In this document: positions 23,041-35,260 of the stretch, in pieces
Layout: every line of letters begins with the position of its first letter
Position numbering within the stretch: the stretch's first letter is position 1
Assembly (NCBI GenBank): GCA_037974665.1
Contig: CM075778.1
Coordinates: forward strand, 22,200,001-22,264,000
Source: Ehretia macrophylla
Lineage: Eukaryota; Streptophyta; Magnoliopsida; Boraginales; Ehretiaceae
DNA length: 64,000 bases
Direction of reading: 5' to 3'
The notes under the pieces: generated by a model
Database searches by the model: none
Told to the model about the DNA's origin: nothing
What the model saw: only the letters and a program-made list of their open reading frames with translations
Position numbers and translations under genes: made by a program

Positions 23041-25812
23041 TGTAACACCCCGATCCCTCTCGAGACCAGGAGTTCTATCAATCAACCTAATCACAACCCA
23101 ATTCCAAACCCGGGCATAATTTTTAGGGAAAATGGACGGAGTCTCCCCTGTTTCTAGGCAAAATGTAAAACCTGCAATAGCATATAAATGGACCAGCACC
23201 GTGTCCAACCATACAAACACCTCAAGGCCATCCGAGCCTTGGTTCTCAACAAGCGAACACAAGTAAATATACATATTTCCAAGTACCCAAACTATTCTAA
23301 CTCTTCTCCTCTAGACAATTACATACAAGTAATGAAGTTAAACTATACTAACTGAATACATAAACTAGCTTTTCAAATCACCTCAATAATCTAGTAAAAC
23401 TTAAATTACATTCCTTTTTAACATTAAATACAAACAACACATGAAACATACATCTTTGCATCTTTGACAACTCAAGCCACATAGCACGCAAGACAACTCT
23501 TCAAGCACGAACTTTCACGTAACCACGAACTTTCCAGCTAACATGGCATTTCTTGAAATGTGGTGGTGAGGAGTGAGTATACACAACACGTATACTCAGT
23601 GAGGGCGAGACAGATATCGAGGTAGAGAGAAAGAAGATCGTGCAATGCAAATAAGACAGTTAAACCATATATTCAATACAATCAACTATCAATATAAACA
23701 ACAATACAATAAGCAATTGAAGAAAACATTAACACAACCATTCAAAGTTATACCACACTCTGAAGGCTATAGTTCACTCAAACGAGTAATGTACCATGCG
23801 ATTCGATTCCACGAGCAACTCTCAATCACGAATCCGATGACGACGCGCCAGCCCAACCACCTTATAACTTCAGTTTTGAATACCCCGGAAGTATCCAATC
23901 AATTCTACGACCCAAATCTCCCTGGGAGGCAACCCAAGCAAGAAAGGGAATAGGACACGGAGCTTGGGCAACCAACCCTGGCAACCCAAGGCTACCCAGA
24001 AAGGCCCATCACACCGCCCCTGACTCTATGAATGCAATACAATACGAGATACAAGCAATAAACGAGCAATGGCAAGAAAGTGTAGATTAGTGGCGATAAA
24101 CGAGATATCAAGCATTTACAATCAATAATAGCAATCAATTAACTTTACAAGCATGATTATCATTAACTTCAACAAGAACATCAATTAAACACGTAATAGC
24201 AGTTCAAACACGAAAACGACAAATATCACTATTCAATCCCCAACTTCCAAATGCAATTACGAGCAAACGAGCTACAGGATTATGAAACCGATTTCATTAC
24301 ATTCACTTAGGCACTACAAGGCACGTTTCTATGTCACTAAACTTCATTTTTCCAACCGAAGCCCGAAAGTCCACCTACTATCTTTGAACTACAACTATAC
24401 TAACCGGTCGCTCAATCAACGCCATAACAGCGCCAAAAGTGCTTCCATGCCCTCAATAGCAAAACCCCCAACTCAGTTCGAGCACGGTCAACTTTTGGTC
24501 AAACGGCCCATTTATGTTTCTTTGTCTAATTTTCAATTTTAACAAAGGCCGGTCCGTTTTTATTGCACATTTTATCTTTCTATCATTAATGGCACCTATC
24601 CAAATCATGAAATCGCAATTCGGATCAGAAATCTGAAATTCTAGGGTTTTACTATTTATTTTTACTATTCATATTCTTGCCTAAATTCAATTTGCATTTC
24701 TAACTGTAAAAATCGCTAAATAACTAACAAGTAATGCTCTACGAACCCTAAGGAGACAATTCCAAGCAATAATAGGCATTATAACGCAATAAATATCAAA
24801 TCTAAAAATTTGAAACAAAAATCAAATTCACGTAAAAATGCACAAAAACGTGAAATCCCTCACAGAGATTGAAGACCAAGACCCCCAAGGACCCGAACCA
24901 CGACCCCCGAGCAATTCCACGCATGATTGTAGAAGAAAATGCAAGCAAAATTCTTTTTTTTTTCTCTTGGAGAGTTTCGGCCATGAGGGAGGGGGGACAT
25001 TGGGGGGATTTTGCAATTTGTTTTGAAGTCAATTTTTGCCTTGTTTTATTTATTTAAAAGGATGACAAAGGCTCAAGGGCATATTGGCCATTTTGCAAAG
25101 TCAAGCTTAAGTTAAAATTGGTCAAATAAGCTTATTTTGATGCCATTTAATCTAGTTCAAGTTAAAGCAATGCAATTTTAATGAAAACCAACTAAAACTA
25201 GCTAAATTAAGCTAAAAACATTTTTCACTAACTCCTAGGAATATTTCTCTAACTCTCATTTTCGAAATGCTACGATCGAACGGTCAATAAACGATCGCTA
25301 ATCAAATGATGAGCAATAATATAAAACTATAATTTTTGAAAAGTAGAATAGTAGAATAGTTTAAAACTCACTCCGGCTCGGAGTTACTTTTCTCATTTAA
25401 TTGAAAACCGAGTAATTTTAATGCAAGACAATTAAAATTGATTATTAAAATAATCAAAACAATCAAAATAATCAATATTCATTTAAAAATAATTAATTTA
25501 ACTATTTCTAGAATATTTCCAAGAATTATGAAATTAATGTTAAGATACAAATAAACAAATTAATATAAACACGTTGTCAAATGCAATTAAATACTAACAT
25601 TTAAGATAACACTTAATTAAATACAAGAGAATAAATCCAATTACTATAATTAATAAAAATAGGTAATAATCTTTTAATTAATCAATATAAAAATTATTAA
25701 ATGCTTCCAATAGAAATATCAAAATAGTGCAAAATGGTTGATTTAACTAATTAAACATTTAATTAAATGCAGTTAAATGCTATTAAATGCATGCCGGGTT
25801 TGGGTTATCACA
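23041..25812 (-). repeat. Element F 3' LTR (left copy, 2772 bp)
   Basis: On the element strand begins TGTGATAACCCAAACCC and ends GGGATCGGGGTGTTACA. Contains the dyad ATACCCCGGAAGTAT at 23880-23894. Short open frames (23645-23953, 24282-24542) repeat in the other copy and have no known domain. Confidence 0.94.
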
Positions 25813-25825
25813 TCATTCCCCCCTT
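25813..25825 (-). other. Element F polypurine tract
   Basis: In element sense AAGGGGGGAATGA, directly before the 3' LTR. Confidence 0.85.
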
Positions 25826-25830
25826 AAAAC

Positions 25831-25848
25831 AATTGCGTCCTCGTAATT
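25831..25848 (-). other. Hairpin upstream of the element F polypurine tract
   Basis: In element sense AATTACG-AGGA-CGCAATT: the same stem-loop as in B and G, with one A.C mismatch. Confidence 0.7.
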
Positions 25849-27590
25849 CTTCTTCCGATAGAACTCAACATCAACTGAAGCCCAACTCTCACTAATCTTC
25901 ATCGGTTGCTGAGCAAGATAGTGAATAAAGATGCTCATAGGAAAACCTGAATAGAAATCTCAACCAAGAATGCCGAGAAAATACCAACCAAAGACTAAAG
26001 CAGGGATACTATAGATGTCACTAATACCGCACAATAATGACAAGAAGAATACCCTACACATGAATCTCCAATAGAAGTTCAACTACAACCGCTTGAGAAC
26101 TCTCTAACAAGAAACCAAATAAAGACTCAACTGAAGATTCCATCCAGAGGTCCAAAGAAATATCCCGCTAGTCATGAATTTCATAGAAGAATTTCCTTGT
26201 TAGGAGTGCTGAGGAAAGTACTAAGAAAACCCAGTCAAATATACTTCAAAAGTTCTAGAGAAGTCTTCCAAGTAATAACCCCATAGGATAACCAATTAGA
26301 TCCCAAGTACCGTTATCAAATGCTGAGAAGAATGTCTAAGGAAATAGCAGAGAAAATATAATGCGCCCAATAAGACAATCAAGTTGAATAACAAATATAG
26401 TTTCCCAACTAGACGAAAACCCTAAGGGAAAATACCGAGCTGGTGCACAATATACAAAACCAAATTCCGAGGCCTCTTCACTGTTTGCCAAGTGAGAACT
26501 TTGTACATCCTTGCCAATAAGAAAAAATACTAGTAGAATGCCCACTAAGAATTCTAAAGAATACCGTAAGGAGTACTATACAATAAGTCTGATAGGAATT
26601 CCAAATACCAAACCTACTGAGGAACACTGAAGAAAATACCCGAAACAATGCCCCAGTAAGAAAGTAACCAGGTTTTCCCAATAAGTAAATACTAAATAAA
26701 TGGCCACTAAGAATCCTAGAGAATGCCATTGAAGAATTTCCAATAAGGGATGCCAGTAGCACTCCAATAAAGACCGAGACACATATACCATAGATAATAC
26801 CATGCAGTAAGTCCGATTAAATACCCAATAGCCAAGTCTACCAAGAAGTGTCAACAGAAGTTTCAAAGAATACCCAATAAGAAAGCCAAAGAATACTCCA
26901 GAGAACAGCCAAATAGAACCCCAAAAGAAAGCTACTCTTTCACAACTGTTAAGCACAGAGGAGGACCTTAGAGATTCGCCAATAACCGAGCTCCAAAAGC
27001 AAACACTAACTCCCAAATAAAGGCTAGTCAAATACTGCTCATTCCCGTCAATCCACATAACTTGGAGGGCCTGCTGCTAACCACTTCTCTTCAGGGGAGG
27101 AAGAAGTCCTTCTTACCATTTCAATAGGACATGTGTGAATGCCAAGATATCACATTTATACATATGTGCCTTAAACTATTATGCAAGCAAGTTTATAAAA
27201 CAGTTTATAAAACAGTTTATTCAACAAAGTCACTCAAGCACGACAATCAAGTCAAGCACAACATAATCAATTCAAATCATGGCACAACCAACTCAAGACA
27301 TTCCAATACACACATTACAAGCAATACTTCAAGCAAATAACAATTCACGAGGTCGATACGATTCACGATGCCAATTCAATAGGTCAATTCAATACACAAC
27401 TAGACACTTCACTTCACTGAGAAACATTTAACACATAACACATAACTATATCACATAGGTGCATACATTCAAGTCAAGACACACAATCTCATATACAAGC
27501 ATACACTTTCAAGACACACTTAACAAGCACACATTCAAGGATCACTACCCACCAGACCGAAGACCCTGTCTCGGCTTATGAGCTAAACAA
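25849..27590 (-). other. Element F noncoding internal region
   Basis: On the element strand it starts with a leader (27590 down to about 27060), then an open stretch beginning MWIDGNEQYLTSLYLGV (ATG at 27058-27056) that is also present in G. From about 26800 to 26000 it is a degenerate TTGGTATTCTT-like tract. The open frames (26576-27058, 26478-26762) are hydrophobic, shift frame relative to each other and match no family I recognise. Confidence 0.75.
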
Positions 27591-27602
27591 GCTCTGATAC
27601 CA
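27591..27602 (-). other. Element F primer binding site
   Basis: In element sense TGGTATCAGAGC, two bases after the LTR; initiator Met-tRNA type. Confidence 0.92.
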
Positions 27603-27604
27603 CC

Positions 27605-30376
27605 TGTAACACCCCGAACCCTCTCAAGACCGGGAGTTCTATAAATCAACCTAATCACAACCCAATTCCAAACCCGGGCATAATTTTTAGGGAAAATGGA
27701 CGGAGTCTCCCCTGTTTCTAAGCAAAATGTAAAACCTGTAATAGCATATAAGTGGACCAACACCGTGTCCAACCATACAAACACCTCAAGGCCATCTGAG
27801 CCTTGGTTCTCAACAAGCGAACACAAGTAAATATACATATTTCCAAGTACCCAAACTATTCTAACTCTTCTCCTCTAGACAATTACATACATGCAATGAA
27901 GTTAAACTATACTAACTGAATACATAAACTAGCTTTTCAAATCACTTCAATAATCTAGTAAAACTTAAATTACATTCCTTTTTAACATTAAATACAAACA
28001 ACACATGAAACATACATCTTTGCATCTTTGACAACTCAAGCCACATAGCACGCAAGACAACTCTTCAAGCACGAACTTTCACATAACCACGAACTTTCCA
28101 GCTAACATGGCATTTCCTGAAATGTGGCGGTGAGGATTGAGTATACACAACACATATACTCAGTGTGGGCGAGACAGATATCGAGGTGGAGAGAAAGAAG
28201 ATCGTGCAATGCAAATAAGACAGTTAAACCATATATTCAATACAATCAACTATCAATATAAACAACAATACAATAAGCAATTGAAAAAAACATTAACACA
28301 ACTATTCAAAGCTATACCACACTCTGAAGGCTATGGTTCACTCAAACGAGTAATGTACCATGCGATTCGATTCCACGAGCAACTCTCAATCACGAATCCG
28401 ATGACGACGCGCCAGCCCAACCACCTTATAACTTCAGTTTGGAATACCCCGGAAGTATCCAATCAATTCTACGACCCAAATCTCCCTAGGAGGCAACCCA
28501 AGCAAGAAAGGGAATAGGACACGGAGCTAGGGCAACCAACCCTGGCAACCCAAGGCTACCCAGAGAGGCCCATCACACCACCCCTGACTCTATGAATGCA
28601 ATACAATATGAGATACAAGCAATAAACAAGCAATGGCACGAAAGTGCAGATTAGTGGCGATAAACAAGATATCAAGCATTTACAATCAATAATAGCAATC
28701 AATTAACTTTACAAGCATGATTATCATTAACTTCAACAAGAACATCAATTAAACACGTAATAGCAGTTCAAACACGAAAACGACAAATACTACTATTCAA
28801 TCCCCAACTTTCAAAGGCAATTACGAGCAAACGAGCTACAGGATTAGGAAATCGATTTCACTACATTCACTTAGGCACTACAAGGCATGTTTCTATGTCA
28901 CTAAACTTCATTTTCCTAACCGAAGCCCGAAAGTCCACCTACTACGTTTGAACTACAACTATACTAACTGGTCGCTCAATCAACGCCACAATAGTGCCAA
29001 AAGTGCTTCCATGCCCTCAATAGCAAAACCCCCAACTCAGGTCGAGCACGGTCAACTTTTGGTCAAACGGCCCCTTTACGTTTCTTTGTCTAATTTCCAA
29101 TTTTAACAAAGGCCGGTCCGTTTTTATTGCACATTTTATCTTTCTATCATTAATGGCACCAATCCAAATCATGAAATCGCAATTAGAATCAGAAATCCAA
29201 AATTCTAGGGTTTTACTATTCATTTTTACTATTCACATTCTTGCCTAAATTCAATTTGCATTTCTAACCGTAAAAATCGCTAAATAATTAACAAGCAATG
29301 CTCTACGAACCCTAAGGAGATAATTCCAAGCAATAATAGGCATTATAACGCAATAAATATCAAATCCAAAAATTTGAAACAAAAATCAAATTCACGTAAA
29401 AATGCACAAAAATGTGAAAACCCTCACAGAGATTGAACACCAGGACTCGCAAGGACCCGAGCCACAACCCCCGAGCAATTCCACGCATGATTGTAGAAGA
29501 AAATGCAAGCAAAATTCTTTTTTTTTTCTCTTGGAGAGTTTCAGCCATGGGGGGGGGGGGGGACATTGGGGGGATTTTGGAATTTGTTTAGAAGTCAATT
29601 TTGCCTTGTTTTATTTATTTAAAAGGATGACAAAGGCTCAAGGGCATTTTGTTCATTTTGCAAAGTCAAGCTTAAGTTAAAATTGGTCAAATAAGCTTAT
29701 TTTGATGCCATTTAATCTAGTTCAAGTTAAAGCAATGCAATTTTAATGAAAACCAACTAAAACTAGCTAAATTAAGCTAAAAACATTTTTCACTAAGTCC
29801 TAGGAATATTTCTCTAACTCTCATTTTTGAAATGCTACGATCGAACGGTCAATAAACGATCGCTAATCAAATGATGAGCAATAATATAAAACTATAATTT
29901 TTGAAAAGTAGAATAGTAGAATAGTTTAAAATTCACTCCGGCTCAGAGTTACTTTTCTCATTTAATTGAAAACCGAGTAATTTTAATGTAAGACAATTAA
30001 AACCGATTATTAAAATAATCAAAACAATCAAAATAATCAATATTCATTTAAAAATAATTAATTTAACTATTTCTAGAATATTTCCAAGAATTATGAAATT
30101 AATGTTAAGATACAAATAAACAAGTTAATATAAACACGTTGTCAAATGCAATTAAATACTAACATTTAAGATGACATTTAATTAAATACAAGAGAATAAA
30201 TCCAATTACTATAATTAATAGAAATAGGTAATAATCTTTTAATTAATCAATATAAAAATTATTAAATGCTTCCAACAGAAATATCAAAATAGTGCAAAAT
30301 GGTTGATTTAACTAATTAAACATTTAATTAAATGCAGTCAAATGCTATTAAATGCATGCCGGGTTCGGTTATCACA
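27605..30376 (-). repeat. Element F 5' LTR (right copy, 2772 bp)
   Basis: Same length as the left copy. Carries the dyad at 28444-28458 and a G run of about 14 bases near 29550. Followed by the duplicated ACAAC. Confidence 0.94.
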
Positions 30377-30381
30377 ACAAC

Positions 30382-30725
30382 ACTCTCTCTCATCATGTGA
30401 CAACTACACATATATACACATACAATTCGTCCAAGGCATACAAGGAGAGGAGAGAGAACTTCATCATTGAGCTTGAACTTTCGGCCATAGCTAGAAGTTC
30501 ATGAAGCTTTTGCCTTTTTTGATCAAAACCACATATTCATAGTTTCGTACATTGAAGATATACTAGCACATTCTATCTTCAAGGTGGGGTAGGACTTTGG
30601 ATGCTTGGTGGACTAACTAGAGCCTTCAAGTTAGAAAGATTCAAAGGCTTGTCTATTATCTACATCTTCTCCAAAGTGATCTACTAGTGAGGTATACCTA
30701 TGAACCTTATTTTGTTTATGTATAT

Positions 30726-30808
<83 letters not shown>

Positions 30809-30993
30809 TGATAATCAATGGGTATAATGAGATGTTAGCATGTTGATCCTTGTTACGAAACTTGCAAAAATTTTATAGATAGCCTATGTAGTTTTAGGCT
30901 ATGTCAAGGTGTCCATGCTTGACATTCTAGATCTTGAATCCAACTTATGATTATGTAATGACATAATATCTTATGTTGGCAAGCACCCTTTCA
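30382..30993 (+). repeat. Element E 5' LTR, second part
   Basis: The remaining LTR after F, ending AGCACCCTTTCA. It has a second long (TA)n run (30733-30804), reduced to a few repeats in the 3' LTR near 54430-54452. No gene. Confidence 0.92.
30733..30804. repeat. (TA)n microsatellite
   Basis: About 36 TA dinucleotides in the E 5' LTR. Confidence 0.95.
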
Positions 30994-30995
30994 AG

Positions 30996-31008
30996 TGGTA
31001 TCAGAGCC
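30996..31008 (+). other. Element E primer binding site
   Basis: TGGTATCAGAGCC, two bases after the LTR end; initiator Met-tRNA type, usual for Ty1/copia. Confidence 0.93.
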
Positions 31009-33203
31009 ATGTTGTTATGTCCATTGATTATCAAATGTTGGTCATATGCTTTTGAACCCTATGGCTGAAAATGTGCTTGTTGATTTGCAAGTTTTTGATG
31101 TTAAGACTTTAGTCTACATACATGCATGTTCATGTCTAGTTTAGATCTTTGATTGATAATGTAGATCTTGAATATATATTTGTGTGTATATGTCTTAGCT
31201 TGAACTTGCATGCTACACCTATTTGTAGTGATGGCCAAAAATCACTAGGATGCTTGAGATGTTTTGCCTTCTTGATATATGAGTTTAAATGAAAAGGCAA
31301 TGATGGATTTGGTCTTTGCATGTTAATATTAGACTTTGGATAAAATTCTATGTTTAAAAGAGTCATATTAAAAAGGGGTTTTCTCTTGCATGTATAAAGT
31401 CAAAGTTTTAGAAAAGACAAGTTTTCCATTTATATGGTGTTGGTTGAAATTCTCTTTGTTGTAGGAGATTGATTTTGTTTTGTTGTATGTGACAAGATGA
31501 TAGTAGTTGCCTTGAAGTCCTCAAAAGATTATTTTTATTATATGCATGTGTTGGAATAAAAGTTTAAAAGATAGTTTTAGCTTATTTTATATGATCATGC
31601 ATATGAGGACTACTTGATGATTAAAAGTGTTTAATAGTCAAGATTGCAACTTATCTATTTGTCTTGAATATGGCAAAATATATGTTACATAGTTGGCCTA
31701 TATGTTTTAATCTTGAAATTAGAAATTATCTAATAAGTAGTATTGAGATATTTCTAAATTTGAGAAAATTGAAAGTTGATCATCTAATGATATAATACTT
31801 TCAAAGGACTATTGGGCTATAGTCAATGTATGTGGGCCTTTAGAGACATGTTGATTTGGGCTTGGACCTTGTGTATATCTACTCGTGCTCGATTTTAACC
31901 TATTGGGCCACTTTGTGTTAACGGGCCATGGAATTGTGTTTTTCTTTAAAGTTTTGGACTTAGATGTGAATATAATTAATTATAAGAAGTTATGAATTAA
32001 TGGGCCATTATGACTTGCATATATAAAAGGAGTTTTATAATTATGCAAAAGGGCATTGATTTAGTTTATTCTTTCATAATTGATGAGTAGATTAAACTTG
32101 AATGCTAGAAATTAATATGTTGGTTATTATATTTTGATATGAATAATCATGCATATTTATTATTTTGAGAATGGTGAATTTGATCATGGACTTGGGCTTT
32201 AGGGTCAAAAGTTATTAGGTTGTAATATGAGACGTAAGTCTCAATTTATTTATTGTCATTTGAGAGAATTATGTAGTGAGGACTTTTATGTAATTCTTCA
32301 AGAGATAACTTGACAAAGGCCCAATGGACTTTTCCAAGGAGTTAGAAGCCCAATAGACTTTTCGAAGGAGTTGGAAGCCCAATGGACTTTTCCAAAGAGT
32401 TGGAGGCCCAATGAAGATTTCAAGGAGTTGAAGATCTTTTAAAATAAATAGTTTTATTTCTTTAAGCCCAAAAGCCAAGCCTATGATCCACCATTTATTT
32501 ATCTTTGCATTCATACTATTTAAATTGCTATAATTGTGATTATTAGCTTAAGAGTATGTAGAATACTTATTATTTTGATGAGATTGTGTTTACTCCCTAT
32601 GTGCAAACGAATATTAGATTTTCAAACGGTAAAAGGGGTTTTATCGTAGTCCTCCGCCATCCTAGGATATTTAATAAGACCCAAATGAATACGATCCTTC
32701 TTACCCAAAGGTAGAGGATATGTTTCAAAGTAAGTTTATTAAAATCACTAGAATGAAACATAGTGATGTGGTTGTCTGCAATATCGGTCAACATAGCCAC
32801 AAAGGCTTGAGACTATTAATTCAATTTGTGGGATAACTAAGTGATGGCGGGTACAATCTAACTAGATCACCTAATCAATTATAACCACAAAGGTTTGAGA
32901 TCAAGTGATTTAGGGACTAAAATAGACCATACCCTATTTAGAGAAATAGACAACAAAGAATTGTTGACCTTTGGTATTCATGTTTCAACATAGCTACAAA
33001 GATTTGAGGAATGTGTCTGATCATAGGAACTTGGTCATCCCACTTAGAGTCTTTTCATAGATTCATGTTTTCTCATTAAGGGAGTATGAGATTTAAAACA
33101 AATAGTGGGAGTAGCTATTATATCTTGCAATTTAATAGCTTTACATATATTCTTATTAGCCTGCAATCTTACTTTCTGTTATATTTACTTTTTCTGCAGT
33201 TTA
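31009..33203 (+). other. Element E long leader
   Basis: About 2.2 kb between the PBS and gag, far longer than most copia leaders. AT-rich with no domain in any frame. Contains a 29-bp tandem repeat at 32317-32434. Could be acquired or expanded untranslated sequence. Confidence 0.75.
32317..32434 (+). repeat. 29-bp tandem repeat, about four copies
   Basis: Units resembling GCCCAATGGACTTTTCCAA plus GGAGTTGGAA, imperfect, with the last unit most diverged. Confidence 0.85.
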
Positions 33204-33990
33204 ATGGCTTCGTTCATAAGTCCTATTTTGTCCATCCTTAATCATGATTATTTAGTTGGACCAAACTTTGAAAAATAGTACAAAAGTTTAAGGGTAGTCC
33301 TCCAATTTGAGAGAATTGAGTATATTTTAGATGTCCCAACATTTGCTCCTGTTAATGAGACTACTTCCGAGAGCAACAAGGTCACTTACTATAAGTGGGT
33401 CTAGGATGACATGCGTGCTAAGGGATACATTCTTTCATCAATGAGCGATGATCTGCGTCGATTCTATGAGGGGTTGCCTCATTCCGTAGATATCATTCAT
33501 TGTTTGGAGGAATCCTTTGGCGAGCACAGTTAGTGTATGAGATTCCAGTTGAACCGTGAGCTTTTTAGTATGAGACTTGAGGAAGAGGATGACATGAGCT
33601 AGCACTGCCTCGGAATGATTTACTTGGTAACTCAATTTGAGGCATTTGGTTTCGTCATGGATCCTAAACTTCAGGTAGACTTGATCTTGCAATCTCTTCC
33701 ATTATTCTACTCTACTTTGATCTTGGACTTTCACGTGCACAGAATGGAGATCACATTGAATGAGTTGCCAGATATTTTGACTAGCTAGCAAAACCTTGGT
33801 TTGGATGCAGGGCCCGATCCCCATGTTGAGTCCTCTCCTTCTGTGGCTGGACCCAGCCAAAACAGATACAGAAGAAGGAGGATAAGGAGATATAGGAGAA
33901 GCTGGGTTGTGGCATTCTTACTAGGAGATCTCTCATCAGGAGTGGATTAAGTAGTTGACACTGTTTATGCATGATTTGGTTGTTTTGGAT
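33204..33990 (+). pseudogene. Element E gag (Ty1/copia type), decayed
   Basis: Copia gag (UBN2-like): starts at ATG 33204 with MASFISPILSILNHDYLVGPN, then YKSLRVVLQFERIEYILDVP, YYKWV, DDMRAKGYILSSMSDDLRRF, FQLNRELFSMRLEEEDDM, GMIYLVTQFEAFG and LQVDLILQSLPLFYSTLI, ending in an Arg-rich segment (RYRRRRIRRYRRSW) where a zinc knuckle would be expected but is not visible. Five in-frame TAG codons (for example 33277, 33403, 33532, 33600, 33786). Confidence 0.85.
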
Positions 33991-35255
33991 CGGCTTGGTA
34001 TGCGATCCCAATTTTGAAATATGTTTATAAATGTTTTAGATTAGTTTGAACGTTTCTTTAAATAGTAGTGACTATTATCAATCTTTTCTTACTATAGGTG
34101 ATTTTGGAATTGATCATTTGTAAGAAATGATTGGCATTTTGTATATCCTTCATTAATAGTAATAAAATGATCGGAATGCATATTTGAAGAAACGATGTCT
34201 TCAAACTCAAACATTTATATTTCATTGGTTTGCATTTATAGAAATGGCTAAATACCAAATCATACATATATTGTCTTGAACTTTGAAATGGTCAAAAGTT
34301 AAAGACTAGAATTCTTGTATTTATCTATCTAAACGAGTTTGATAGATTAATTATTCTTTTTGACAAAAGAGTTTCTTCAAAATAAATAATTGAATGAAAT
34401 GGAGCTTATGAGACTTGTCCAGAATATGTTGGGTTATAAAAGAAGATTAGAGAATGCATCTTTTATCACCAGAATCTTTCAAATTGATTTTAAACTTATA
34501 CCATGTTCTAATTCTATAGCTGTATAGAATTTAAACTCTTTCATGCATAGTTTTCATTAGAAAAGATAGAGATCGTTTTCATTAAATGAAGGTGATATCT
34601 AAATTTATAAGAAAAGTTAGTGGGAGTTAATGCCCTTAACAAGTCTTGTGAATCTATGATACCTTCGTTCGTCAAAGTCCAATTGAATTTTATATCATGT
34701 TATTTTTCTTGGGTAAACCAATCATGTCTTGTAAGTGTCATGTCTATGAAGTACAGTGATATGATTATTTGATTTCTCATTGCCTGTACACCAAGTCACG
34801 ATCTTAAAGTTCTCTTTACGATGGAGGAATCTAAGAAATTTTGGTCTCTAGTCTCAAAGACAGGGTATCCGTCTTTTCTTGTAGATTTCCTTCTGACTAT
34901 TAAGGAAAGGTCGCAAATGGTTTTTGCACCTAATCCTTACGCTATTTGTATTCTCCTTTAAAATGCAATGCCAAATACTTGGCACGATATAATGTAATGA
35001 GTTACATGATAGATATCAGAGAGAATACATATAAGTTCTAGTGATCTTATTGTTATAATGATCTCTATATGAACTTTAACTCATAATTTTAAGGTTTATG
35101 GTTATAGTGAAGTTCATAGTGAAGAATTCACTTAAAAGGATAAAAATGTATTTAGTGGATTTGTGAATTATTGGAAAGAGTTCCGAATAATGATAAATAA
35201 TAGTTATGTTATCATTTGAGCCTAGATACTGCTTGACTTTTATGATGTTTGGATA
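33991..35255 (+). other. Element E region after gag, no pol recognised
   Basis: About 1.27 kb of AT-rich sequence where protease and integrase should lie. I found no DTG protease site, zinc-binding integrase region or RT motif in any frame. Pol was deleted or replaced. Confidence 0.65.
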
Positions 35256-35260
35256 ATATA

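Larger units (their letters stand above)
23041..30376 (-). mobile_element. Element F: non-autonomous LTR element in the 5' LTR of E
   Basis: Antisense insertion with target duplication ACAAC (23036-23040 and 30377-30381). Both LTRs are 2772 bp; the internal region is only 1792 bp. It has the initiator-Met PBS and a PPT but no gag or pol. LTR ends (TGTGATAACC...GGGGTGTTACA) and internal wording are shared with G, so F and G are diverged members of one family. The LTRs differ at scattered sites, perhaps 2% by eye. Confidence 0.94.

Noticed and set aside
24802-25057. Overlapping short frames in several reading frames, repeated at 29360-29680
   Set aside because: Overlapping shadows in the LTR of F with a poly-T/poly-G stretch; no support for coding.
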